A stretch of DNA of 64,000 nucleotides from Lampris incognitus (lineage: Eukaryota > Chordata > Actinopteri > Lampriformes > Lampridae), in contig NC_079219.1 of assembly GCF_029633865.1 (NCBI RefSeq), positions 56,650,489-56,714,488 on the forward strand, given 5' to 3'. The position numbers and the translations under genes are program-made. The notes below the pieces were generated by a model. That model worked only from the letters and a program-made list of their open reading frames with translations. It was not told the origin of the DNA and ran no database searches. The first letter of the stretch is position 1. Each line of letters opens with the position of its first letter. This document shows, piece after piece, positions 41,050 to 53,500 of the stretch.

Positions 41050-42602
41050 TTTGTTTTTTTTTTTTAAATCGGTTTATACTCCACTCCTACAAATCTCCGG
41101 AACCCTCGGTGTTTTTTTCCGTTATAAGCCTTTTCTCGCACTTTCTACTTGGTTTGAAATAAACCACCACGACTAAAAAACCACCAACGCTCAACGGCTG
41201 AAAAAAAAAACTGCTTCGGCATTTTTATCGCGCTCGGTCAAACGCGCGGTCATTTTGTCGCGTACCGCCATCTACCGCCACCCCGGCGGTACTACACCTG
41301 TTACGACCTCCGCGACGGCGAGGAACTCGTCTCACACCTGCACCGATTCAAGGCGCAGAGTAAAAAATCCGCCCCCCCCCCCAAAAAAATCGCAATCGTA
41401 TGTAAATGGAGTAAGATAATTGGCTCATTAATCGGCTCATTAACGTTATAAGAAGCGTGTCGCCAGAAAGGCAAACAACAGCCTTGGTTTCCCCGTTGCC
41501 CTCAGGTTCAGGACCCCCCCCCTCTCCCCCCGAGGAGAAAATTAAACAGTTTACAACCGTCTTGCCTCTTTGCACACAGAATAGCCTTCTTGCACATATT
41601 ATACACAGATCAATTGTGATGGGTGTTGCTTCTTTGCCATTTGGATACTGTGAAATTGTATAGTGTGGCAATGTAAGCATGTGTGATTTTACTGTCATTG
41701 CATGTTTTAAATCCTAAACCTGACAAATTTCCCATTCTGGACAATTATGCCATTGATTGACTGATTGACAGCATACAGTTTTGGGAAAATGCAGTTTCAC
41801 TGTTAAGCACGAACTGAACAGTTGTTCCCAACGCAACAGAGCCACCAGTAGACTTAGTCTGTGTATGAAGGCAAGTGGTTGTTCCTGTTGTAGTGCAACT
41901 AAATTGGGTGTTTTTAAGGCCATGCCTGGAATGCTAGGTGATTTTGCAGGGTATTATTATCTTGTTGGTAGCTACTAACATACTAATACTACACAATTAA
42001 ACAACAAATTATTAGTCGTAAACGCTCAGTCAAATGATTCTGAGTGCAAACAGTCCTTTACAAGTCTTTGTGCTTCCATGTCATCCATTTAAGGGGAATT
42101 TAACGAGGAAAAAAACATGCACCTGTATCACATTTAACTCACAAGAATTGCTTTTAAACCGTTTTTAATAACTGAAACCACGGAAGTGATGCAAAACATT
42201 TGTCGGGCTACTACAAGGTGATGAGTGAGCACCATGTGCAATACACAGTTTTTGAGATTCAATACACAGAAGTGAAAAGAAAGGGAGAATATAGGATCGG
42301 CTCAATTGCTCTTCATCTTTTCATATTTTCTTTATGTCCAGTTGGGCGTCCTTGGGTGGAGGTATCGGATGACTGATGTTCAGCTGCACAGTCTCCAGAG
42401 CAGCCATTTTGTTCCTCAGGCTCCAGTTGCAGATTCGGATGATGCATGTCTATGAAGAGCGGATACAAAGCCGCTCCCGGCAGATTCCCCAGCAACGGAG
42501 CAACCACAGAAACCCAGAGCCGGCCTCCCCCGGCTCGAACACCAAGTCAGTGAGCACAAGAGGAAGAGGAAGAGAAAGCGGTAAGGTTGAGTTTCTTTTT
42601 TC
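41050..42602. other. Intergenic, no gene
   Basis: CpG-rich to about 41350, then AT-rich. No repeat family or coding region recognised. Confidence 0.5.
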
Positions 42603-42999
42603 TTTGTGATTTTCTCCCAGTTGTACTTGGCCAATTATCCCACTCTTTCAAGCCGTCCCAGTCTCTGCCAAGCCAGGGGAGGGCTGCAGACTACCACATA
42701 CCTCCTCCGATACATGTGGAGTCGCCAGCCGCTACTTTTCACCTGACAGTGAGGAGTTTTGCCAGGGGGACGTAGCACATCAGAGGATCACGTTATTCCC
42801 CCCCACCCCAAACAGCTGCCCCAACCAGCAGTGCAGCGACCAGGACACATACCCACATCCGGCTTCCCACCCGCAGACACGGCCAATTGTGTCTGTAGGG
42901 ACACCCGACCAAGCCGGAGGTAATTCATGGGGATTCGAACTGGTGAACCCTGTGTTGGTAGGCAACGGAATAGACCGTCCCACCACCCAGAGGCCCCAA
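42603..42999 (-). repeat. SINE-A copy 14
   Basis: Reverse, CTCCCAGTTGTACTTGGCC to ACCACCCAGAGGCCCC. Confidence 0.88.
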
Positions 43000-43189
43000 G
43001 GTTGAGTTTCTAAGGGTTCACACAAACAATGGGTGTCCACAGTTAAAGGATAATTTTTGTTTTTTACAACCTGGGATTTATTTATTTATTTTAACATGGT
43101 GATGGTGGTCATGTGGCTCGGGTCCTGGACTGTCCCGGTGGCGTCTGGACACCGCTTGGCATCCTGCGCATCATACTCTTCATATATTT

Positions 43190-43472
43190 TAGAATTCCAT
43201 TATAATTCTGTTATCCTCTTTCAGTGTTGTCTTGTGTAAATTGTGTAAACACAACATCTATTGCACGTTGTCCGTCTTGGGAGAGAGATCCCTCCTCTCT
43301 TGCTCTCCCCTGAGGGTTCTTCCCGTTCTTTCTCCCTGTTAAAGGTTTTTTCAGGGAGTTGTTCCTTATCCGATGAGAGGGTCTAAGGACAGGATGTTGT
43401 GTTGCTGTAAAGCCCACTGAGGCAAGTTTGTAATTTGTGATACTGGGCTGTACAAATGAAATTGACTTGACT
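43190..43472 (+). repeat. LINE 3'-UTR type repeat
   Basis: GGGAGAGAGATCCCTCCTCT, GAGGGTTCTTCCCGTTCTTT, TAAAGCCCACTGAGGCAAG and a GAAATTGACTTGACTT end: a conserved fish repeat known as the tail of a LINE; no coding part. Confidence 0.65.
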
Positions 43473-43759
43473 TATTGTTGTAGTTGTTGTCATCGTGCAC
43501 GTCGGTACTGACATCACTTTACTCAGCGGCCTTATTTTGGAGACTTTGGACGTGAACCCACTGCTATACAGGGCTTTACAGCAGTGTCTTATAGGACAAC
43601 TGAACACAAGCCTGACATTGTGTGATTTTTCCATTAGTTTTGCGAGTGAAATGTGATCGTTTTGTCACGCACAGGAAGTGATGCTCGCTACGAGGTATGA
43701 TTAAAATGAGCCAAAGAAAGAAAGCCACTTTATTTTGTCACTGTACAGGTTACAATGAA

Positions 43760-44037
43760 ATTTGTCTTTTGCATTTAACCCATGTTATTGTATAGGAGTG
43801 GGCTGCTGCAGCGCCCGGGGACCAACTCCTCTTCCCATTGCCTTGCTCAGGGGCACAGACAGCAGTATTAACCCTAACATGCATGTCTTTTTGATAGTGG
43901 GAGGACACCACGCAGACGCCACACAGAAAGGGCCTGGGATGGCCTGGGGTTTCGAACCCAGGACCTTCTTGCTGTGAGGCAACAGCGCTAACCACTGGGC
44001 CACTGTGCTGCCCAATGAACCACCACCATGCCGCCCA
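43760..44037 (-). repeat. SINE-B copy (shortened)
   Basis: TTAACCCATGTTATTGTATA tail, CCGGGGACCAACTCC body, box-B-like GGGTTTCGAACCCAGG, head GCCACTGTGCTGCCC. Confidence 0.85.
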
Positions 44038-44680
44038 AAATGAAGAGGGATGTTAAGATTTTTTTTTTCAACAATGGATCATACGTATTTTGCTGCAACC
44101 TCTGCCTCCAGCAAGCGCTTGCAGAAGAATAAAAAAAACATCTAACGTCCCACATTAATTTTTATCATGCCTCTTAGCGAGCGTCATTTCCTGTGCACGA
44201 ATAGAGGATCACTGAATTTTGTCTGAAGTCACAAACTAATTAGTACATACTACATATGTGTACTATCATCCAGAGTACTATCAGTATGTGAGTAAAAACG
44301 GCTGTTTGGACATACTCGTTCATCGTGGAACTGTGCCACTTACTTTCAGCTCTCTGCGGGTCGATGACGGCACGCTGTGACTGGGAAATTGTGTTCTCCA
44401 ATGGCGTTTCAGCGTCTGGATGCAGCTGGGAGATTACCGATCTGAAAAGTGAATGAATATCAGAGATTCTTATCATAGTAGATGGAGAATGTAGATGGAG
44501 TCTCCCAGGAAATGCCCCAGCAATTGAAACACCATGTACAATTCTTCCACTGGTGTCCGCCCAATACACCCACAGTGAAGGATAACGGCTGGGTTCAACT
44601 GGGTCCCCACACAGAGAGATTACACTTGGATCCAATGGACACAAACGTCTATCTACCTACTGTAATTATCACAGAAAATT
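44038..44680. other. Intergenic, no gene
   Basis: Nothing recognised apart from poly-A/T runs. Confidence 0.45.
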
Positions 44681-45270
44681 AAATCAGTTCATCTGGACAA
44701 CACACTCATCTACATGACCTCTTCAGTCTCAGCTGACTGCAGGTATACCACCCGTGGCATAACGACCCAAAACAAGGACTGGTTTCATATGCAAATTGCC
44801 GTGAGCATTAACTAGAGTTACAATGGCCATGTGTATTAGTCAGAGGATTGGGGAATAGTTGCAATCACAGCATTGTAAGATGGTGACAGATGTATATTTG
44901 CCAAAGGTGTTCTATATTTGTTTTGTGCTATTTGGGCCATATTCACCATTTACCACACGGGCCACTTCAGGGTCACATCCAGATCACATGTTGCCCAGAG
45001 CGCCGCATCTGTGCCAACAAAGGCCCACATTTGATGCGGCATATTTGGGCCATATTTGCTATTATACACGTGGGCCACTTCAGGCTCACATCCATTTTGT
45101 CAGGGCCAGAAGAAGACCATCAGTGCTGCATCACTGCCTGAAGTGGCCCACACCCGGATGCTGTCTGGGTGTAAGGGTGGGGACGGCTGCAGTCAGTTCA
45201 CTTAGACGAGTGATGAAACGTTTCTGTCAATAAACGTTGCGTCCAGATGAACCGATTCAACTTTCTGTGA
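44680..45270. mobile_element. Penelope-type terminal fragment with a GGGCC-rich element inside
   Basis: Both flanks carry the TTCATCTGGACA / GTCCAGATGAA terminal sequence in opposite orientation. The interior 44889-45168 is a GGGCC-rich copy ending GCTGTCTGG; its left end is truncated. Confidence 0.65.
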
Positions 45271-45413
45271 TTCCCTTACCTGGGTTGTGGAGCATGCACG
45301 AAGACGTACTGTAATTATCCACCTTGCAAACGTAGCTGCTGCGAAACCTTTGGCGTTCGAACAACCGGAATATCCGTGTCCTGTGTACCAGAAGATTCCA
45401 TGACAAAGGCTCA

Positions 45414-46142
45414 CAAGACAAATGCTCACAACACTAAAAGAAAAAGAGACAAATGCTCACAAATTGTTTTATAATCTATATTTACAGCGAAAAATGATAC
45501 CATACAGACATACAAATATGAAATCTGTTTACATATCGATTTGCATCCGACTGGAATAGACCGATAATGGAACATTGCTCAACATACCCCGTGGCTATTG
45601 ACAGTCTCTATATAAGAAATTGGTTGGCAAAAGACTCAATAGACACTGCTTTAAAATCTCTTAATCAGGTCACTGTGATCCCTATTACATGCTTAGACCT
45701 ATGTGATATTTCTTGTGACATGCAACAGACTGTTCAATGGAATATTTTTCCATGAATAAAGGTTAATTAAGATTATGTATTACCAAACAGTAATTGATAG
45801 TCTCATTATCATGATTATCTGTAAGATCACCATTTCATTTGTCAGGGAGATGTGATCCCTCTCACATGCTCAGGCCTATGTGGTATGTCTTATGTGACAT
45901 GCAACAGAATGTTCAGTTGACTTTTTGAAAAATAAAGATTGTAAAACAATTTGTGAGCATTTGTGTAACCGGTTATTTTCTTGCCCGGTGCGGGATTCGA
46001 TATGGGGTGTACCGCACCACAAGGCGACATCACTAACCGCTCGGCTAAAGGGTCAGACCCATTAGCTAGGGGCTAACGTGTCTAATTAGTAGTTTACATT
46101 TGTCTCTTTTTCTATTAGTATTGTGAGCATTTGTCTTGTGAG
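45414..46142. mobile_element. TIR element, right end split by a SINE-C
   Basis: Left end CACAAGACAAATGCTCACAA; right end TTGTGAGCATTTGTCTTGTG. The right terminal repeat is interrupted at 45965-46096. Inside are two diverged copies of a segment with CTATGTG and GACATGCAACAGA. Confidence 0.75.
45965..46096 (-). mobile_element. SINE-C copy 1 (tRNA-like, GTAA-ended)
   Basis: 132 bases flanked by a direct repeat CATTTGT (45958-45964 and 46097-46103). On the minus strand: TTTAGCCGAGCGGTTAG (box-A-like) and ATCGAATCCCGC (box-B-like), ends GTAAAC and CGGTTAC. Confidence 0.75.
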
Positions 46143-46267
46143 CATTTGTCTGCACACCGTACCAGAAAGCCCTTGCGTGGTGTGCAAGGTGGCTGTAAAG
46201 GCAAACGCCAGGAGGTCCAGCCCCCAGCCCCCCCCCCCCCCGTGTTCCGGCGTGTGGTGGTCTGGGC

Positions 46268-47240
46268 CAGTGGTTCTCAACCTTTTTGGGGTCCTGGACC
46301 CCCTGCGTATTTTTTGATCTACCCTGAGGACCCCTCCACCTGATCTTGGGGGAGGGGGGTTGCAATTTGATAGAAACAGTAGAAACTGCATTTTAAATTG
46401 CATTATAGCATTTATTCACTCTTTGGGGCAAAAATAAGAGCTTTCAGTTGTAACTTAGATATAGTTAACACAACAGAATTCTTATGCAGTAACTTTCAGA
46501 TATATGTAACAAAACAGAATATGTATTCAGTAACTTTCAGATATATGTAACAAAACAGAATATGTATTCAGTAACTTTCAGATATATGTAACAAAACAGA
46601 ATATGTATTCAGTAACTTTCAGATATATGTAACAAAACAGAATATGTATTCAGTAACTTTCAGATATATGTAACAAAACAGAATATGTATTCAGTAACTT
46701 TCAGATATATGTAACAACACAGAATATGTATTCAGTAACTTTCAGATATATGTAACAACAGAATTGTTATGCAGTAACTTTCAGATATATGTAACAAAAC
46801 AGAATATGTATTCAGTAACTTTCAGATATATGTAACAAAACAGAATATGTATTCAGTAACTTTCAGATATATGTAACAAAACAGAATATGTATTCAGTAA
46901 CTTTCAGATATATGTAACAAAACAGAATATGTATTCAGTAACTTTCAGATATATGTAACAACAGAATTTTTATGCAGTAACTTTTAACAATGCAAACGGG
47001 AGCGAGATCTCTTATCAAAATACAATAAATTACACTTGTGAAACAGATGTAATTAGAGAAAAAGTCCTGTTACCCTTTATAGTTTAGGTAGATAAAGGTC
47101 TCAGTCACATTTGAGTAAAATAATCCTATTTCTATAAATGTCATAGGATCTTTCTTTTAAAGATATTTTATTTTCACGGACCCCTTGCAATGACACCACG
47201 GACCACTAGGGGTCCGCGGACCCCCGGTTGAGAAACACTG
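46268..47240. mobile_element. hAT-like element with internal 41-bp array, copy 1
   Basis: Ends CAGTGGTTCTCAACC and GGTTGAGAAACACTG; flanked by GTCTGGGC and GTCTGGGG (7 of 8 identical), the 8-bp duplication size of hAT transposons. No transposase. Array at 46485-46980. Confidence 0.9.
46485..46980. repeat. 41-bp minisatellite, about 12 units
   Basis: Unit contains AGTAACTTTCAGATATATGT and AACAAAACAGAATATGTATTC. Internal to the hAT-like element. Confidence 0.93.
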
Positions 47241-47674
47241 GTCTGGGGCCATGGGGCCGAGGCCCGGCGCCTCTGTTCGCGGAACACGCTAAACACACAA
47301 CCTCGCGAAGTCTTGACTTTTGTCAGACGTCCTCCCGAGGTCGAAATAAATTGCTACTCTGCGACGGTGATTGCGCGTTGTATTCGTAAGTGTCCAAGTC
47401 CACTCGGGAGACCGTAGTCATCTAAAAAAAACAAAGGGTTACTCACAGCCATGATGCGGCCTCTCAGACACCCGGCCAGACGCGCCCTGAAGAGGCGCCT
47501 GAAATTCGATTTGAACCAAAATGGAGTCCTCCCCCGTCTCCCGCCCGCTCGCACACACCGGCGGCAAAAGACGTGCGCGCGCCCGCCGGGACAAAATGGA
47601 GAACGGGTTTCCCCTTTGTCATCGGCGGGAAACCTACAAAAACCCTTCCGGGGGAGGGGAGGGGGGTGACTACT

Positions 47675-47804
47675 GTAACCGAGTCGACTCACTGGTCGGT
47701 CGCCAGGCGGTCGGCTCCCTTTAGTCGAGCGGATCGCGACGTCGCCTTGTGGTGTAGCACACCTTCGATCGAATCCCGCAGCGGGCGGAAATATGCTCGG
47801 TTAC
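47675..47804 (+). mobile_element. SINE-C copy 2
   Basis: Starts GTAACCGAG and ends CTCGGTTAC (perfect 9-base inverted ends). TTTAGTCGAGCGG and ATCGAATCCCGC are box-A/B-like. Part of a tandem duplication with copy 3. Confidence 0.72.
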
Positions 47805-47887
47805 GTTGGTGGAATCCGGAAGTGTGCAGATCCTCATAAATCTCCTCGGAGCGCGGGAATAACGGCTTCCGGGAGAGGGTGACTACT

Positions 47888-48025
47888 GTAACCTACCAGA
47901 AGACTCACTGGCCGATCGCCAGGGGGTCGCCCCTCCCCCCTTTAGTCGAGCGTTTAGTGACGTGGCCTTGTGGCGCAGTACACCCCTGATCGAATCCCGC
48001 AGCGGGCGGAAATATGCTCGGTTAC
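47888..48025 (+). mobile_element. SINE-C copy 3
   Basis: Starts GTAACCTACC and ends GCTCGGTTAC, same core CGCCTTGTGGCGCAGTACAC. The preceding GGGTGACTACT is shared with copy 2, so this is probably a segmental duplicate. Confidence 0.72.
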
Positions 48026-48140
48026 ATCAGGATTAATACGACAAACCAGGAAGATCAAGCTCACGGTGATCCCCTTTGTGACGTAATACACACAAGACGA
48101 AATTACATATTAGTCTTATATAATCTTAAGAACTACTGCA

Positions 48141-48536
48141 TGCGGCGTCCGGGTAGCGTAGCGGGCTATCCGTCGCCGGTTCGAATCCCCGTGTTACCGC
48201 CGGCTTGGTCGGGCGTCCCCACAGACACAATCGGCCGTGTCCGCGGGTGGGAAGCCGGGTGTGGGTGTGTGTCCTGGTCGCTGCACTAGCGCCTCCTCTG
48301 GTCGGTCGGGACGCACAGCGTGATCTTCGCGCGCGCTACGTCCCCCCTGGTGAAACTCCTCACCGTCAGGAGAAAAATAGCGGCTGGCGACTCCACGTGT
48401 ATCGGAGGAGGCGTGCGGTAGTCTGCAGAACCTCCCTGGTTCGGCAGAGAGGGGTGGGGCAGCGACCGGGACTGCTCGGAAGTGGGGTAATTGGAAAAGG
48501 GGGGGACCCCCGGACCCCCCCCCCAAAAAAAGAACA
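48141..48536 (+). repeat. SINE-A copy 15
   Basis: Head GGCGTCCGGGTAGCGTAGCG, body AGCGGCTGGCGACTCCACGT, poly-C/A end. Confidence 0.88.
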
Positions 48537-48540
48537 ACTG

Positions 48541-49630
48541 GATGTCAAAGTGTCACAGAACCGTTCATAAAGCAGACCATGGCCGCTGCCGTGTGTTTCT
48601 AAAGTTAAACTAGCAGGCTGGCTCATGGGAGCCCCGTAATAACATTTCAGTCTTTATTAAAGCGTTCATGCTCAGATGGTTTTGGTGGATATGAAGTCCA
48701 ACTCCGGTGCAATATTGATTTAGAGGAATAAAACAAAACAGCCGTTTTGACTTACACACGGGCTCGTTTCAGTCCGATGACTTGCACGTTCACGCACGCG
48801 CGCACACACTTGCAAACACAACTCACGTTTATTGTTTCTCAGATAGTAATTTATTAGATTAGCAACATAAATATCTCATGTTCAGCATGTCATTTACAGT
48901 AAATACAATGGTACCACGTTATGATGAGTAGCTGTAAAGAGTGATTAATAAAATGAGTAATACACCACTTATAACGCCTTATAACACACTTGTTAACGTT
49001 AGCACGCGACTTGACAATATTAATAACCGCCTTATTGATATGACTTGGGATGTTGTATCGAGTGTCTTCTTCCTCTTCTTTAATTTCTATTATTATTATT
49101 ACTATTATTATTATTATTATCATCTAAAACTGACCTCTCCCCAATAGCACTTGACTCTTTCTAGACCAAAACCTGAACCATTTAGGCCTTCGTTCCTTAA
49201 CTTCACCTTCAGATGCAGAAATCTCAGGTCTAAATTCTAATTTTGTTTTTCATTTTTCTTGAAATGCTATTAATCATTCACAACTATTTAAAGCTCACAA
49301 ACCGATTATTATGTTTAAACCCTCTGCTAATATTAACAGGTGTATGTTAGGAGCTTATTGGTGGCCCGTTATTCATCTATAAATCACCATTTACAGCTAT
49401 TCGTCATAAAGCGCGACCCGTAAAAACTCCGCTTTATCATTCATTCCCGGATCTAGAACGGGTGGCTGAAAGCGTTCCGCCCCAACGTCACAGGAAACTG
49501 GACGCACACGTGACGTCAGCGTGGAAATAATAGCTGCCTCCACCCGCGCTGCCGATCCGTCTGAAAAGCTCAGCCCGGCTTCTTCGTTTTCACATTACAG
49601 AGTGGCAGGCATCCCTGCCATTCACTTCTC
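48541..49630. other. Intergenic, no gene
   Basis: AT-rich with an (ATT)n run at about 49087-49121. No coding region seen. Confidence 0.5.
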
Positions 49631-49633
49631 TGT

Positions 49634-49709
<76 letters not shown>
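49634..49709. repeat. (TG)n microsatellite
   Basis: About 38 TG units directly before the TIR element. Confidence 0.95.
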
Positions 49710-49710
<1 letters not shown>

Positions 49711-49713
49711 GTA

Positions 49714-50091
49714 TGGACGTTTTTATTGGACTATTACTTGTAACCCACAGAAGACAATCCACAAATATGCATCATGATCCCCAAACCTTTTCACATTTGT
49801 GGATCCATTTTTACACGTGGGACTGGTTTTACACATTTGTGGATTGCTTAATACCGGCGCCTCACATTTGTGGATGTTGTTTCTACAGAGCCGCGCGGTA
49901 CAAATGGGACAAAAATCCACAAATACATAGGAGGCAAGGCATAAATGTCACGTGACCCACAAGCTCACAGGAAGCGATCCACAAATGTGTAAAAATGGAT
50001 CCACAAATGCGAAAAGGTTTGGGGATCGCGGTCCTTATTTGTGGATTGTCTTCGGTGGGTTACAAATAATAAAGTCCAGTAAAAACGTCCA
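49714..50091. mobile_element. TA-flanked TIR element
   Basis: Starts TGGACGTTTTTATTGGACT and ends with its near complement; inverted ends of about 105 bases, TA on both sides (49712-49713, 50092-50093). CACATTTGTGG recurs inside. About 245 bases downstream of the aqp10 stop, so it may lie in or near its 3' UTR. Confidence 0.85.
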
Positions 50092-50336
50092 TATATTTGT
50101 GCGTGAGTGCGTGTGCACGCTTGTACTGGAAGCATGCGTGTGTCTACCACACGCATGCGTTGCCTTACATCCACGTTTAAATGACAACAAGCACATCTCT
50201 GCCATGCAATTTCCCAACGCTGATCCCGCTTCCTGGTCCAGAGTCCTTGGTGAGCGTGCCACTGTATTCTGTCTATATGGTCACTGACGATGAGCTCCAG
50301 CCCACGTTGGGTGATCAATTTGGAAAACAGTAAAGC

Positions 50337-50547
50337 CTAGAATCGCGCCATCTTTAATTCGCCTCCTTTTTCTTTGACCATGGAGGGCTGCAAGCAGTCT
50401 TGGTTGAAGGTGGGGGTGATGCAGAGGTCTGCGGGGGGGTCCGGGTCAGGTAGGTGCCAGTCTATGAAGACCAAGTACAACAGAGAGCCCAGGACACCTC
50501 CTATCATTGGAGCCAAGAGGGGGACCCAGAACCAGTAGTTGTAACAC
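50337..50547 (-). CDS. aqp10: aqp10 coding exon 6 (TM6, C-terminus, stop)
   Basis: Residues 229-297, CYNYWFWVPLLAPMIGGVLG (TM6) and a cytosolic tail ending GGELKMARF before TAG at 50337. Acceptor CTCCAG. Confidence 0.92.
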
Positions 50548-53500
50548 CTGGAGAGACGAACACACAGACAAATGGGGTTCAGGGATACTGACTTGATGCA
50601 TGTCCATGGACTAAGCTTAATATTTTTGCTGGCATTTGGAAGTCTCTAACGCTTTTTGTTCCACGCAAGAAAAATGCCAATGTATGAAAATCTCTGCAAG
50701 AGTGTCTGTAATTACATATCTAAGAATATCAGCTGAGCGATGATGTCTTTGTGGTGAGTGCAAATCAAAAACACTCAGACTAGAAATAGAATATGAATAT
50801 AAGAATATAATAATGACTAAGAAAATGAATATAAAAGTATAATAATAGAAATAGAATCTGAATATAAGAATGTCTTCATGACAGCAAATCTGTAGATACT
50901 GTAGGGGATCTTCAGCCGCATGGTATTCATGCATTTAGATTTTTTTTTTAACCTTCATTTACCCAGGATAGTATGGTGAGTCCATGTGCTCTTTTTCAGC
51001 AATGCCCTGCACATTCACACCTGGGAGCTGCCCAGTACAACCACAGTCTTCACTGGTGGCCACTGAGCAGCTCCACTGGAGCAGTTGGTTGGTTGGGGGT
51101 TGAGTGCCTTGCTCAAGGGCACATCGGCCATAGGTACTGAGGGAGGGGAGAGTGCCGTTCGTTCACTCCCGCCACCCAAATTTTCCTGCCGGCCCAGGAA
51201 TCAAACCGGCAACCTTCCGGTCACAAGCCCGCTTCTCTAAACACGGAATTAATAGACGAGTAGACGACTGGCGGCTACGCTGAAAAAATGAAATGTTAGA
51301 TTTACTTCAGAATGTTATGTCAACTGGTCCCCTGCAACTGTGTTGGGTAATTTCTAATTCCATGTGCACATATGAATAAATCAAGTTGCTCCGAAGTCCC
51401 TTACCACAGTTGCGTAGAACCAAATATGACAAAAGTAAATCCAACATTTGGATTTTGGGGTATAAATTCAGTTGAGAAATCAGAGGGGGTAAACGGACTG
51501 CCCTGCCCTGAGGAGATGGTGAATGTGAGGTGACGTGCAGGAACGAGCTGCACAACACCAAGAGACCCTGGATCAGATGATCTCTAATGCACTGGTTTTC
51601 CAGGATGTTGTTATGGACACCAGTACACAGTGCTTCTGATTTCGGATGGCCTGTGACACACACGGCTAAACACGCAACTGGAGACCAAAAGGAACAATAA
51701 GGGAGACTGTTCAACATTTCTCGGTGTCGTTATGCAAGATTTGTCTAAATAAACCACTTCGCCAGCAAGCTCCACCCTGACCACTGCTGACTCGTTCTGC
51801 ATATTCTTCCATCAGTGCTCTTTTTTTTTCTACTTCAAAACATTTGGGTTTGTGTCTGTTAAACAACCCGCTGGCACAAACTTGCTAGAATAGAATGGAA
51901 TCAAATGGAAGAGATGGAAACGGATGAGCCACTGTGGCGACCCCTAACGGGAGCAGCCGGAAGTAGTAGCAGTAGAATGGAATCCAATGCAACTTTATCG
52001 TCCACTTACGCTGGAAATGTATCTTTGGTCTCACCTCAGTCACAGTGAAACTAACAGCAGTATTACAAACAATCACAACAAACAACAATCACAGGCAGTA
52101 TAATACAAACGAACATAAGAAGGGTTTAGAGGTGATAACCACTCGGGCTCACTGAGAAGGGGATGACTTGGGTCATGCACTATTGCAGCAGCCTTCCTGC
52201 AGACAGCAGCCTTGTGCAGATGGTCCAGCCACTTTTGCTGCCTGCCTATAAGCTTGCCAGCCATTGTGACAATCCTGACAAACTTGTTTTTGTCCTCTGC
52301 CTTTAGTGTCCCGAACCAGAAATGAGGATGCTTTCGGATCTTTTCCAGTGCAGACCCTTTCTAGAATGTGTAAACTTAACTGGCTGTCAGTGAAACTCAA
52401 ACCTGAAATTGAAATGTACCTTTTAAGAAACACGCATACTTCAGTTGTCTGACTGAAAAACAGATGTCTAGGGTTTGATGCTGGACTACGCTGTGTGCAT
52501 GTTTCAGGTTAGCCTTTAATAATATACATACGTAAAGACCTCCGTGCCCCAGCCTGCGGTCAGTGTGAACAGGCGTGGCCCCAGGTCTCGTGCGGGGTTT
52601 ATTGCGGCCCCGCAGTTGGCTGACATCGACGTGGAGATCCCCAGGATGACTGCTCCCACAATGGGTGGAATTAACCCCGGGGGGGCGGGGGTATTCCTCT
52701 GCTCGCCCAAACCCAGGATGCTCACCATCAGCATTCCCGTGCCCACTACCTGATGAAGTAGTTAAATAAAAAAACAACAAATAAACAACAACAAAAAGAA
52801 AGATATCAACAGAAGCAGCAGCCGGCCAACGCTTTACCGAAATCTCTGACTGACCTGGTCCAAGAAACTTCTGCCAAGAGAGATGTACTCTGATGGATAT
52901 GTGGCGAATATTGACGCCGTCTCATTTGGACCGCGTACAGCCAACACCCCTCCGCTAAAGTCCATTATAGCATCTGAGACGGAGACAGGGGGAACCATAA
53001 ATGATGGAGCAATCAATCATAAGTGCAGACATGATGTATACATGAATAATATGTGTACTGTGTGTGTGAGTGTGTGCGTGTTCTTGTACTTCCATCTCTG
53101 TGAGGACCAATTTGAGTGTTTTAATCATTAGAGTGAGGACATTTTTTGCAAAGCGAGGACACTCTTTGGCCGGTCCTCACTTCTTTAAGGGTCTATTTTG
53201 GGGTTAGGACTTGGGTTTAGGGTTAAGGTTAGAATTAGGAGTAGGTTAAGGTTAGGGTAAGGGGTTAAGGTTAGACATGTAGTTATGATGGTTAAGGGCT
53301 AGGGAATGAATGTAGTCATTGAGGGGGGTCCCCACAAGTATAGAGAAACAAGCATGGGTGTGTGCGCTTGTATCTGTGTCAGAGACGTGTCAGCTACAAC
53401 ACACCATAATAGACCAGGTACACCAGGGCAGATGCAACATACGCCCCCACAAGCTGAGAGAGGCAGTACGGCACCAGCCTCCCCCAGCGCACATGCCCCA

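Noticed and set aside
47354-47839. Overlapping 67-112 codon frames on both strands
   Set aside because: GC-rich sequence with no recognisable protein feature, overlapping SINE-C copy 2.
53160-53290. Interstitial telomere repeat (GGTTAGGG words)
   Set aside because: The words are irregular and belong to a GAGGACC-type intronic repeat also found at 37.7 kb and 32.8 kb.
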